Assembly (NCBI GenBank): GCA_934654755.1
Contig: CAKUGQ010000009.1
Span: 1-64,000, forward strand
Reading direction: 5' to 3'
Origin: an uncultured Oscillospiraceae bacterium
Lineage (GTDB): Bacteria > Bacillota > Clostridia > Oscillospirales > Oscillospiraceae
Length of the DNA stretch: 64,000 bases
Part shown: piece after piece, positions 51,979 through 59,858 of the stretch
How positions within the stretch are numbered: the stretch's first letter is position 1
How the letters are laid out: the number at the start of each line of letters is the position of its first letter
Translations under genes and position numbers: made by a program
Notes under the pieces: generated by a model
The model's database searches: none
The model's input: only the letters and a program-made list of their open reading frames with translations
Told to the model about the DNA's origin: nothing

Positions 51979-54093
51979 GTGAGGTACCCTTCCATGGACG
52001 ATTATTCCCCCGAGCGCAGGCATGGCCGCTTTTTGAAGCAGCCGCAGAAGCCCGGGCAGCGGCGTTGCCGCTTTGTGCTGCCCGCATGGGCGTTTGTGAT
52101 CCTGTCCGTTCTGTTTGACGAGCTGATGCTCCACTTCTGGACAACCGACGCGCTGCGCCTCGGCCGTGTCCTGAGCATTGTTCTGTTCACCGGCTCGTTT
52201 GCCGTGCTGCTTGCCTTCTTCGTTTCGCTGGGCAATACGGCGAAGCTCTGCCGCATCCTTGCACTGGTCTTTGCAAGTATCATGGCGGTTCTGTATCTGG
52301 TCGAGTTTTTCCTGGATGATGCGTTCAAGGTCTTTATGTCTCCGCTGGACATTTTTGAGCGCACCGGCGATATTGCGGGCGATTTCGCCTCCACCGTGTT
52401 TGTACAGGTGCTCAAAAACTTCTGGCGCATTTTACTGCTGCTTGCGCCGATCGTTGTCTACGGCATCTTTGCCCACCGCTGTCAATGGGGCAGGGTGAAC
52501 GGCATCCGGATTCGTGTGCTGCTGCCCGTCGTCTGTGCGCTGACGCTGCTGCTGGCGCTGGGCTGCCTGAATTGGCTCTCGCCGGACTATGACAGCTATT
52601 ACTCCAAGTATTCCTTCGATGCGGGAATGCGCGGCTTCGGGCTGCCGACCTCGCTGCGGCTCCAGCTCATGGGCCGCGCGGACTCCGGCGATATTGAGCC
52701 GGATGTGACCATCCCCACACTCCCGCCCAAAACCACGCCGACCGACCCGACGAACGATCCCACCGCACCGACCGACCCGAGCGTGACGGAGGCGCCCACC
52801 GAGCCGCCCTTTGAGCCGCAGGTGCGCAAGGCGGACATCGACTTCGCGGCGCTGGCCGAAAGCGAACGCGACGAGGATCTTGCCAAGCTGCACCGGTATA
52901 TCGCTTCGCTCACGCCCACAATGACCAACGAATACACGGGACTGTTCAAGGGCAAGAACCTGATCTTTATCACCGCCGAGGCCTTCTCCAAAGAGGTGAT
53001 TGATCCCGAGCTGACCCCCACGCTCTACCGCATGATGACGCAGGGAATCTATTTTAAGGAATACTATCAGCCCGCGTGGGGCGGAAGCACCTCGACCGGC
53101 GAGTATTCCAACATCACGGGTCTGGTGCCCACCAGCGGCGTCAAGAGCATCCAGAAGACCATCGGGCACAATATGTACTACACCATCGGCAATCAGCTCC
53201 GCCGTCTGGGCTACTACTCCGTGGCCTACCACAACAATTCCTACACCTATTACGGCCGTGACGAGACGCACTGCAACCTCGGCTATGACCGGTTTATCGG
53301 TATGGGCAACGGCATGGAGGAGGGCGTCAAGCGCGTCTGGCCGGAGAGCGACCTGGAGATGATCGACTTCACCGTGCCGCAGTATATCGACCATCAGCCC
53401 TTCAGCGTCTACTATATGACCGTCAGCGGCCACGGCGTCTATTCCCGGACGGGCAATACCATGAGCCTGCGGCACTATGACAAGGTGAAGGATCTGCCCT
53501 ATTCCGAGACGGTCAAGTGCTATCTGGCCTGCAATTTGGAGCTGGAGTACGCCATGCAGAGTCTGATCGCTCAGCTTGAGGCCGCCGGGATCGCCGACGA
53601 TACCGTGATCGTTATCGGCGCGGATCATTATCCCTACTGCCTCGATAAGAGCGACGCCTGGGGCACCGACAGGGACTACCTCTCCGAGCTTTACGGCTAC
53701 GCCGCCGACAGCGTTGTGACGCAGAACCATTCGCAGCTTCTCATCTGGAGCGGCTGCCTGGAGGGAAGGAACATCACCGTCGAGCAGCCGACCTACAGTC
53801 TCGACATTGTTCCGACGCTTTCGAACCTCTTCGGCGTGGACTACGACTCGCGTCTGCTGGTCGGCCGCGACGTGTTCTCCGACGAGGTGCCGATTGTGAT
53901 TTTTGAAAACTATAGCTGGAAGACCGATCTTGGCTTCTATAACGCCGCCACCGGCCGTTTCACCGCCAATGAGGGTGCGGAGATTCCGGACGGCTATGTG
54001 AAGGCGATCAACGCCATTGTCAACAACAAAATCTATTTCTCAAAAATTGCGCTGAATAAAGACTATTACGGCGTTCTGTTCGGGAAACAGTAA
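51979..54093 (+). CDS. LTA synthase family (sulfatase-fold) membrane protein
   Basis: This probably adds glycerol phosphate, or another phospho-group, to a surface glycolipid or polymer. The 704 residues have about five N-terminal membrane segments, a Thr/Pro-rich linker (about 250-275) and an extracellular alkaline phosphatase-fold domain. The metal-binding Glu lies in LIFITAEAFSKE (about 333), the Thr nucleophile in GGSTSTGEYSNITG (about 370), and later metal ligands in VIGADHYPY. Start: GTG at 51979 has ggag at the right distance; ATG at 51994 is also possible. A phosphoethanolamine transferase role is the alternative. Confidence 0.88.
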   Translation: MRYPSMDDYSPERRHGRFLKQPQKPGQRRCRFVLPAWAFVILSVLFDELMLHFWTTDALRLGRVLSIVLFTGSFAVLLAFFVSLGNTAKLCRILALVFASIMAVLYLVEFFLDDAFKVFMSPLDIFERTGDIAGDFASTVFVQVLKNFWRILLLLAPIVVYGIFAHRCQWGRVNGIRIRVLLPVVCALTLLLALGCLNWLSPDYDSYYSKYSFDAGMRGFGLPTSLRLQLMGRADSGDIEPDVTIPTLPPKTTPTDPTNDPTAPTDPSVTEAPTEPPFEPQVRKADIDFAALAESERDEDLAKLHRYIASLTPTMTNEYTGLFKGKNLIFITAEAFSKEVIDPELTPTLYRMMTQGIYFKEYYQPAWGGSTSTGEYSNITGLVPTSGVKSIQKTIGHNMYYTIGNQLRRLGYYSVAYHNNSYTYYGRDETHCNLGYDRFIGMGNGMEEGVKRVWPESDLEMIDFTVPQYIDHQPFSVYYMTVSGHGVYSRTGNTMSLRHYDKVKDLPYSETVKCYLACNLELEYAMQSLIAQLEAAGIADDTVIVIGADHYPYCLDKSDAWGTDRDYLSELYGYAADSVVTQNHSQLLIWSGCLEGRNITVEQPTYSLDIVPTLSNLFGVDYDSRLLVGRDVFSDEVPIVIFENYSWKTDLGFYNAATGRFTANEGAEIPDGYVKAINAIVNNKIYFSKIALNKDYYGVLFGKQ

Positions 54094-54129
54094 ATCGCTG
54101 CGGCACACCCCGCGGGAATCTCGGACATC

Positions 54130-54317
54130 TGTCATTGCGAGACTTGCGCCAGCAAGTCGTGGCAATCTTATGTACCCTCTGTCATTGCGAGACCCCGCAG
54201 GGGTCGTGGCAATCTCAGGCATCTGTCATTGCGAGGGCGGCTCTGCCGCCCGTGGCAATCTCCTGTAAGGCTTTGCTTTAGATTGCCGCGTCGGGCTGCA
54301 CCCTCCGCGCAATGACA
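54130..54317. repeat. Family A palindromic repeats, three 5' arms in tandem
   Basis: Three different 5' halves follow each other (arms acttgcgccagcaagt, accccgcaggggt, gggcggctctgccgccc), then one 3' half. A nearly identical triple array is at 55115-55350. Confidence 0.85.
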
Positions 54318-54380
54318 CAGGGCGCCGCGCCGCGGCGCAGGACCCGTAACGACATATCCGAATGTGCGAAAGGAGAGCTT

Positions 54381-54998
54381 ATGAACGATCCGTGGCTCGA
54401 CTGGGCGATGCGGCTGCAGGCGCTTGCGCAGGCGGGGCTGGCTTACACGAAAAATCCCTTTGACCGTGAACGCTTCGAGCAGATTCGCGGTATTTCCGCT
54501 GAGATCGCCGCCGCACGGAGCGGCCTGCCGGAGCAGGCGGTACGCGACGTTTTTTGCAGTGAAAACGGCTATCCGACACCGAAGGTCGATACCCGTGCTG
54601 CCATTTTCCATGAAGAAAAGCTCCTGCTTGTCCGCGAAAGCGACGGTCGTTGGGCCCTGCCCGGCGGCTGGTGCGACGTCGATCAGTCCGTCGCCTCAAA
54701 CACACGCAAGGAGGCGCTGGAAGAGACGGGACTGGAGGTGCAAACCGAGCGGCTGATCGCCGTGCAGGACTGGCGGAAGCACAATGTCTGCAACTTCGCC
54801 TACGGCGTAGTGAAGATTTTCGTCCTTTGCCGCCCGCTCGGCGGTGCGTTTGCGTCGAACCTCGAGACGACCGAGGCGTGTTATTTCAGCCGTGAGACAC
54901 TGCCCTCGGCACTCGCAGAGGAGAAAACGACGCGCGAGCAGCTCATGATGTGCTTTGATGCCGCACGGGATGAAGCCGGGCCGGTATTGTTTGACTGA
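54381..54998 (+). CDS. NUDIX hydrolase with N-terminal NUDIX-associated domain
   Basis: This 205-residue protein has a helical N-terminal domain (WLDWAMRLQALAQAGLAYTK) of the type found in YjhB-like ADP-ribose or nucleoside diphosphate hydrolases. The Nudix box follows: GGWCDVDQSVASNTRKEALE with EETG after it (about 97-119). The substrate is not determinable. ATG 54381 follows aaaggagag. Confidence 0.92.
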   Translation: MNDPWLDWAMRLQALAQAGLAYTKNPFDRERFEQIRGISAEIAAARSGLPEQAVRDVFCSENGYPTPKVDTRAAIFHEEKLLLVRESDGRWALPGGWCDVDQSVASNTRKEALEETGLEVQTERLIAVQDWRKHNVCNFAYGVVKIFVLCRPLGGAFASNLETTEACYFSRETLPSALAEEKTTREQLMMCFDAARDEAGPVLFD

Positions 54999-55062
54999 AT
55001 GCGGCTTCCTGAAACGGAGTAATGCCCCTTCCCGCACGGCGGCTCACAATAAGAGAAACGTA

Positions 55063-55099
55063 AAATTGCCACGGGCGACGATACCGCCCGTGGCAATTT
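55063..55099 (+). terminator. Hairpin after the NUDIX gene
   Basis: A 15-bp perfect stem (aaattgccacgggcg and complement) with a 7-nt loop ends in ATTTC. It looks made from family A repeat parts (attgccacgggcg), so a repeat may have become the terminator. Confidence 0.55.
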
Positions 55100-55114
55100 C
55101 AATGCGCCGACATT

Positions 55115-55350
55115 TGTCATTGCGAGACTTGCGCCGGCAAGTCGTGGCAATCGTATGTACCCTCTGTCATTGCGAGACCCCGCAGGGGTCGTGGCAATCT
55201 CAGGCATCTGTCATTGCGAGGGCGACTCTGCCGCCCGTGGCAATCTCCTGTAAGGCTTTGCATCAGATTGCCGCGTCGGGCTGCACCCTCTGCGCAATGA
55301 CCGTAAGTGTGTGTCATTGCGAGGCCACGTCAGTGGCCGTGGCAATCTCG
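55115..55350. repeat. Family A palindromic repeats, triple array
   Basis: Same order of arms as at 54130-54317, with a fourth 5' half (gaggccacgtcagtggcc) at the end. The likeness of the two arrays suggests one was copied from the other. Confidence 0.85.
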
Positions 55351-55363
55351 TGCGCTGAACGCA

Positions 55364-55450
55364 AGGCATTCCCCTTGAGGGGAAGGTGTCGAGCACAGCG
55401 AGGCGGATGAGGCGTCCGCCGAAGGCGGGCTGAAAGCCTCCCTGTGGACG
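55364..55450. repeat. Family B repeat
   Basis: It has a ccccttgaggggaagg hairpin, then gaggcggatgaggcg and a cgtccgccgaaggcggg hairpin, as at 28601 and 57925. It lies directly beside family A. Confidence 0.75.
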
Positions 55451-55492
55451 CAAGGGGGAGACCCGGCGCGAGCACTGTCATACGAAAGAAAT

Positions 55493-55529
55493 AAAAAACG
55501 ACAGGCATCAACGATGCTTGTCGTTTTTT
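55493..55529 (-). terminator. Terminator of the tRNA unit
   Basis: A 17-bp stem (aaaaaacgacaggcatc, one G-U) with a 3-nt loop lies right after tRNA-Tyr on the minus strand. The stem ends in TTTTTT. Confidence 0.9.
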
Positions 55530-55613
55530 GGTGGGGGAAGGTGGATTTGAACCACCGAAAGCACTGCTAACAGATTTACAGTCTGCCCCCTTTGGCCACT
55601 CGGGAATTCCCCC
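55529..55613 (-). tRNA. tRNA-Tyr (GTA)
   Basis: This 85-nt gene includes an encoded CCA. The acceptor gggggaa/ttccccc, anticodon loop with GTA (gactgtaaatc), a long variable arm and the T-arm ggttcaaatcc are all present. It is read together with tRNA-Thr, 25 nt upstream. Confidence 0.97.
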
Positions 55614-55638
55614 ATATTCGGTTCTTCGGAAAGTTGCT

Positions 55639-55714
55639 TGGAGCCGGTAGACGGACTCGAACCCCCGACCTGCTGATTACAAATCAGCTGCTCTACCGGC
55701 TGAGCTATACCGGC
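55639..55714 (-). tRNA. tRNA-Thr (TGT)
   Basis: This 76-nt gene includes an encoded CCA. It has acceptor gccggta/taccggc, D-arm agctcagccggtagagc, anticodon loop tttgtaa (TGT) and T-arm ggttcgagtcc. It is the first gene of the tRNA pair. Confidence 0.97.
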
Positions 55715-55733
55715 ATCTCTCCAAAGCACGTTT

Positions 55734-55762
55734 ATTATAGCGGCGTGACGGCGGTTTGTCAA
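55734..55762 (-). promoter_or_regulatory. Promoter of the tRNA-Thr/tRNA-Tyr unit
   Basis: On the minus strand TTGACA (55762-55757) and TATAAT (55739-55734) are exactly 17 bp apart, 20 nt before tRNA-Thr. Confidence 0.92.
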
Positions 55763-55791
55763 CACTTTTTTTCGTCGAGCGCCGCTTTTTT

Positions 55792-56721
55792 TCACGACAG
55801 AACGCCGCCGTGCGTCAAAACAATCAGAAGTCCGCTTGCCGCAATCAGGTACAGCAGTGTCGAGGGGATTACGCAGTGCACTGCCAGCTCCGTGCTGCCG
55901 TCATACTGCTTGCACCAGACGACACCGGTGAAGGGGGCGGGGCCGCCGCACATCAGCGCGAGAATCACGGCGGTGCTTCTTTCCATGAAAAATTGCAGAA
56001 TGAAGTAGACGACGGCGGGGTAAACCAGCACGCGAAGGATGGAATAGACGATGGCGGTGCGGTCGCGCACCCATGAAAACAGGCCGTACCGCCCTGCCAG
56101 CATTCCCACAAAGAGCAGCGAGAGCGGCGAAACGGCAGCTTCGAGAGCGTTTGTTGTATAGGCGAGGAAGGCGGGGAGCTTCACGCTACACAGACAGAGC
56201 ACGATTCCCGCAATGACTGCCAGCAGACACGGCGAGAGCAGGACCTTCCTAAGCACGGCGACCCCGCGCGCCGCGCCGGGGCGATTGCCGAGAAAGATCT
56301 GATGATGAACCGCCCAGATCAGAAAATCCTGCACGATGGCGAAGAAAAAAACAATCAGAAGATTGCTTTCACTTAAAAACAGCCGCATCAGTGGCACACA
56401 GACGAAGGAAATGTTGCCGATCCCGGCATAATAGCACAGCAGCGTGCGCTCGTTTTTTTCGCGCTTGCGCAGCAACCGCCGGCAGAGGAAAAACGGCAGC
56501 AGACTGAAAATCAGCGCGGTTACGGCGGTCGGCAGGCCGGTGGTGAGAAGCGCCTGGGGTGAGGCGGCGGAGAAGCTGTTGAGCAGCATGGCAGGGAAGC
56601 AGACATTGAGCAGGGCGCCGGGCAGAACATCTACCGCCTCCTCGGAGACCAGCTTCAGCTTCGGCGCAAGATAGCCGATGCACATGACCGCAAAGAAAAA
56701 GAAAAGACCTTCAAACTGCAT
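55792..56721 (-). CDS. AEC family (auxin efflux carrier-like) transporter
   Basis: This 309-residue protein has ten hydrophobic segments in two halves, as in AEC transporters of organic acids. The family features are the N-terminal GYLAPKLKLVSEEAVDVLPG and VCFPAMLLNSFS. ATG at 56721 follows aggagggcgg. No partner gene indicates the substrate. Confidence 0.87.
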   Translation of the reverse strand: MQFEGLFFFFAVMCIGYLAPKLKLVSEEAVDVLPGALLNVCFPAMLLNSFSAASPQALLTTGLPTAVTALIFSLLPFFLCRRLLRKREKNERTLLCYYAGIGNISFVCVPLMRLFLSESNLLIVFFFAIVQDFLIWAVHHQIFLGNRPGAARGVAVLRKVLLSPCLLAVIAGIVLCLCSVKLPAFLAYTTNALEAAVSPLSLLFVGMLAGRYGLFSWVRDRTAIVYSILRVLVYPAVVYFILQFFMERSTAVILALMCGGPAPFTGVVWCKQYDGSTELAVHCVIPSTLLYLIAASGLLIVLTHGGVLS

Positions 56722-56772
56722 AAACCGCCCTCCTGTCAAGCAAGGACATCATAACACTGTCGCGCGTGAAAG

Positions 56773-57087
56773 TCAATCGGAATTCCTTGCGGCGAGGGCG
56801 GCATTGGCGCGGCTGAGGTCGCGCACGAGCTGCCGGATGTGTGCCCGCTGCTCTGCGGTCAGCCCGCCCGCGTCGATCAGCTCAACCGGGACGCGACCGA
56901 GGAGCTGATCGGTCGTGACCTTGAAAAAATCCGCCATTTTCACCAGCATCTCGATCGACGGCATGATATTGTCGTTTTCCCAGTTGGAGACGCACTGCTT
57001 CGTAATGCCGAAATGCTTTGCGAATTCCACCTGACTCAGGCCGGACTGCAGCCGCAGCGCGCGGATATTTTCGTTGAGCAGAGCCAT
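56773..57087 (-). CDS. XRE-family transcriptional regulator
   Basis: This 104-residue protein has an N-terminal helix-turn-helix (LRLQSGLSQVEFAKHFGITK, then CVSNWENDNIMPSI) and a helical tail. ATG 57087 follows ggaggaatc; the frame is open further upstream without domain matches. It is divergent from the pilin gene, and the 200-nt region between them could hold its targets. Confidence 0.9.
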   Translation of the reverse strand: MALLNENIRALRLQSGLSQVEFAKHFGITKQCVSNWENDNIMPSIEMLVKMADFFKVTTDQLLGRVPVELIDAGGLTAEQRAHIRQLVRDLSRANAALAARNSD

Positions 57088-57137
57088 TTGTGATTCCTCC
57101 GGAGTCCAAATTCTATTGACCATCATATAATTTTCCG

Positions 57138-57166
57138 TTGACAAAATAAAAATACTATGGTATATT
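57138..57166 (+). promoter_or_regulatory. Promoter of the pilin gene
   Basis: TTGACA (57138-57143) and TATATT (57161-57166) are 17 bp apart. The leader is about 115 nt long. Confidence 0.85.
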
Positions 57167-57289
57167 GTTCTTGGACATCTGGAAAAGGAGAGGCCGCCGT
57201 GCGCCCGAGGAAGCAGGGGGCGGCGGCAAAAAATTCGGGTTTTTCGCGCTCCGACGCGGGAAATACATATTTTTAAGGAGAGTTCCAAA

Positions 57290-57691
57290 ATGAAGAAAAC
57301 TCGCAAAAAGGGCTTTACCATCGTAGAGCTCGTCATCGTCATCGCCGTCATCGCCATTCTGGCCGCCGTGCTGATTCCGACCTTCACGGGTGTCATCAAC
57401 AACGCCAAGGAATCTTCTGCGCAGTCTGAAGCCAAAAACCTCTGGACGGCGTACTGTGTTGAGAAGGCAGAGTCGTTTGCTGATTTCAACGGCTATGTCA
57501 AGGTGCTCAAGAAGGGCACAACCAATGAGTACTACTATTTTACCGTTACAAATGGTCAACTGAGTGTTGACAAGCCTCTTGCGACTCAGGCGCCCAGCGA
57601 TATGGCTAACAGCAACGTTGCCGGCTTTACTGCCATCTTCCAGAAGACGACTACTGGTGGCGGCAGCCAAGGCGACGAGGGCAACGGCTAA
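57290..57691 (+). CDS. Type IV pilin-like protein with prepilin cleavage site
   Basis: The 133-residue product has a short basic leader and the prepilin peptidase site KKGFTIVELVIVIAVIAILA, with cleavage after Gly and Glu at position 5, then a hydrophobic helix. The C-terminal 90 residues are a small, likely extracellular head ending in a Gly/Ser-rich tail. No pilus assembly ATPase, membrane platform or peptidase gene lies nearby, so it must use machinery encoded elsewhere. Size fits pseudopilins (ComGC/GspG) or small major pilins. Confidence 0.88.
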   Translation: MKKTRKKGFTIVELVIVIAVIAILAAVLIPTFTGVINNAKESSAQSEAKNLWTAYCVEKAESFADFNGYVKVLKKGTTNEYYYFTVTNGQLSVDKPLATQAPSDMANSNVAGFTAIFQKTTTGGGSQGDEGNG

Positions 57692-57731
57692 CAATCTTAC
57701 CAACTCTTTTTAGCTTCATATCCCCGCGCGG

Positions 57732-57755
57732 GCGCCCGGCTTTGCCGGGCGCTTT
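57732..57755 (+). terminator. Terminator of the pilin gene
   Basis: A 9-bp GC stem (gcgcccggc / gccgggcgc) has a TTT loop and is followed by TTTGCGTTT. Confidence 0.75.
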
Positions 57756-57767
57756 GCGTTTGCCGCC

Positions 57768-57917
57768 TGTCATTGCGAGGCCACGCCAGTGGCCGTGGCA
57801 ATCTCCTGTAAGGCCCCGCGTCAGATTGCCACGTCGCTTCGCTCCTCGCAATGACACAGGGGTGCGGCAGCGGTTATGTCATTGCGAGGGCGGCTCTGCC
57901 GCCCGTGGCAATCTCGT
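57768..57917. repeat. Family A palindromic repeats
   Basis: One full unit (arms gccacgccagtggc and cgcttcgctcc) and one 5' half. Confidence 0.85.
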
Positions 57918-57924
57918 GTACCGC

Positions 57925-58095
57925 ACCCAAAGCCTTCCCCTTGAGGGGAAGGTGGACGCGGAGCGGCCGGATGAGGTGTCCGCCGAAGGCGGCCTGATTA
58001 TGACACGCCCACATCCGTGGGCTACACCTCATCAGTCTGCGTCGTTTCACTCCGCAGCCAGCTTCCCCTCAAGGGGAAGCCCTTCCGCCGCTGCG
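57925..58095. repeat. Two family B repeats, head to head
   Basis: A forward unit (ccttccccttgaggggaagg, gcggccggatgaggtg) is followed by an inverted one (cacctcatcagtctgcg, cttcccctcaaggggaag). The pair forms one large imperfect palindrome. Confidence 0.75.
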
Positions 58096-58104
58096 CGGCG
58101 GTTC

Positions 58105-58239
58105 TGTCATTGCGAGGCCACGTCAGTGGCCGTGGCAATCTCCTGTAAGGCCCCGCGTTAGATTGCCGCGTCGGGCTTGCGCCCTCCTCGCAATGACACA
58201 GGGGGAGATTGCCGCGTCGCTTCGCTCCAAGCAATGACA
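58105..58239. repeat. Family A palindromic repeats
   Basis: One full unit and a second 3' half. With the two preceding entries this accounts for the 669-nt gap between the pilin and MATE genes; no gene is seen. Confidence 0.85.
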
Positions 58240-58280
58240 TATACTCGCTGCCATTGCAGGGTGAGCGCAGGAATTTCCTC

Positions 58281-58309
58281 TTGCATTTTTTCGATGTTTG
58301 GGCTATAAT
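58281..58309 (+). promoter_or_regulatory. Promoter of the MATE transporter
   Basis: TTGCAT (58281-58286) and TATAAT (58304-58309) are 17 bp apart, 51 nt before the start codon. Confidence 0.85.
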
Positions 58310-58360
58310 AGTCCGAGTTTGCGTTTTTGAAAAACGGACGATTCAATAAAAGGAAAGCGA

Positions 58361-59785
58361 GTGATCGTCTTGAGCGATTTGCGAGAAAACAAGATGGGCG
58401 TGATGCCCGTTGGCCGCCTGCTGCTGACAATGGCGCTGCCGATGGCGCTGTCGATGCTCGTGCAGGCGCTTTATAATGTTGTGGACAGTGTGTTCGTCTC
58501 ACGCATTTCCGACGTGGACAATAACGCGCTGACCGCCGTTTCGCTGGCCTTCCCGGTGCAGAATATCATGATCGGCCTTGCCACCGGCATCGGTGTGGGC
58601 GTCAATGCCCTGCTTTCGCGCGGCCTGGGCGAGAAGAATCAGGAGCAGGTCAACCGCTCCGCGCTCAACGGCCTGCTGCTGGCCTGCTTCGGCATCGTCC
58701 TGACGATGCTCTTCGGTGTGTTCTGCGCGGAGCCGTTCATGCGCTCGCAGACCGAAAACACGGTCATCATCCACTACGGCGTGCAGTATATCCGCGTGAT
58801 CACGCTGGCCTCCTTCGGTATTTTCGGCGAGATTCTGTTTGAACGTCTGCTTCAGGCGACCGGCCGCACAAGCTATACCATGCTTACGCAGGGTATCGGC
58901 GCGATCATCAATATCATCCTCGACCCGATTCTGATCTTCGGTATGTTCGGCTTCCCGCGCATGGAGGTGCTCGGTGCTGCGCTGGCGACCGTGTTCGGGC
59001 AAATCGTCGCCTTTGTCATCGCGGTCATTTTGAATCTGAAGAAGAATCACGACGTTCGCCTGTCGCTGCGCGGCTTCCGCCCGCATGGGCCGACGATCCG
59101 CCGCATTCTCGGCGTGGGCATCCCTTCGGTCATCATGGTCGCCATCGGCTCGCTGATGTACTATTGCTTCAACCTCGTTCTCGGCCGCTACGACGCCGTT
59201 TCCCCCGGATTGGGCGAGGTCGGCTCGACGGTGTTCGGCGCCTATTTCAAGCTCCAGAGCTTCGTGTTCATGCCCGTGTTCGGCATCAATAACGCACTGC
59301 TGGCCATCGTCTCCTACAACTACGGCGCGCGCCGCCCGGACCGCATCAAAAGCGTGATCAAATGCGGCGTGGCGGCTACCTGCACGCTGATGCTGATCGG
59401 CATTACCGTATTCCAGCTCTTCCCGGAGCAGCTTCTCGGCTTCTTTAACCCCAGCGGACAGATGCTGGAGATTGGCGTTCACGCGCTGCGCATTCTGTGC
59501 CTCCCGTTCATTTTTGCAGGCATGGGTATTGTGTTCAGCGGTGTGTTCCAGGCCCTCGGCAAGAGCATTTACAGTATGTTCGTCTCCATCGCGCGGCAGC
59601 TTGTTGCGCTTATTCCGGCGGCGTACCTGCTTTCGCTGAGCGGGAATATTGACGCGGTGTGGTTCGCCTTCCCCATTGCCGAGCTCGTTTCGGCTACGCT
59701 CAGCGTCGTCATGTTTATTGCGATCTATCGTCAGAAGATCAAACCTCTGGGCGAAAAGGGGCTTGAAAACACCCCGCTTGCGTGA
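58361..59785 (+). CDS. MATE family efflux transporter
   Basis: This 474-residue protein has twelve membrane segments in two MatE domains (PMALSMLVQALYNVVDSVFV near the N-terminus, GVGIPSVIMVAIGSLMYY at the start of the second). It is close to the Na+-driven NorM/DinF-type pumps of Clostridia, exporting drugs or other cations. The start is GTG at 58361 behind aaaggaaag; a TTG three codons later is possible. Confidence 0.93.
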   Translation: MIVLSDLRENKMGVMPVGRLLLTMALPMALSMLVQALYNVVDSVFVSRISDVDNNALTAVSLAFPVQNIMIGLATGIGVGVNALLSRGLGEKNQEQVNRSALNGLLLACFGIVLTMLFGVFCAEPFMRSQTENTVIIHYGVQYIRVITLASFGIFGEILFERLLQATGRTSYTMLTQGIGAIINIILDPILIFGMFGFPRMEVLGAALATVFGQIVAFVIAVILNLKKNHDVRLSLRGFRPHGPTIRRILGVGIPSVIMVAIGSLMYYCFNLVLGRYDAVSPGLGEVGSTVFGAYFKLQSFVFMPVFGINNALLAIVSYNYGARRPDRIKSVIKCGVAATCTLMLIGITVFQLFPEQLLGFFNPSGQMLEIGVHALRILCLPFIFAGMGIVFSGVFQALGKSIYSMFVSIARQLVALIPAAYLLSLSGNIDAVWFAFPIAELVSATLSVVMFIAIYRQKIKPLGEKGLENTPLA

Positions 59786-59791
59786 TATAAT
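59763..59791 (+). promoter_or_regulatory. Promoter of the aro operon, inside the MATE 3' end
   Basis: TTGAAA (59763-59768) and TATAAT (59786-59791) are 17 bp apart. The -35 lies in MATE coding sequence and the -10 directly after its stop. Confidence 0.75.
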
Positions 59792-59810
59792 CGACACAAC
59801 ACGGAATACG

Positions 59811-59844
59811 AACGGGCTGCACGGTTTCGTGCGGCCCGTTTTTG
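59811..59844 (+). terminator. Terminator or attenuator before aroB
   Basis: A 12-bp stem (aacgggctgcac, one G-U, 59811-59822 with 59829-59840) is followed by TTTT. It ends the MATE transcript. Because the aro promoter lies upstream of it, it also sits in the aroB leader. Confidence 0.75.
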
Positions 59845-59858
59845 ATCAAGGGGATATT

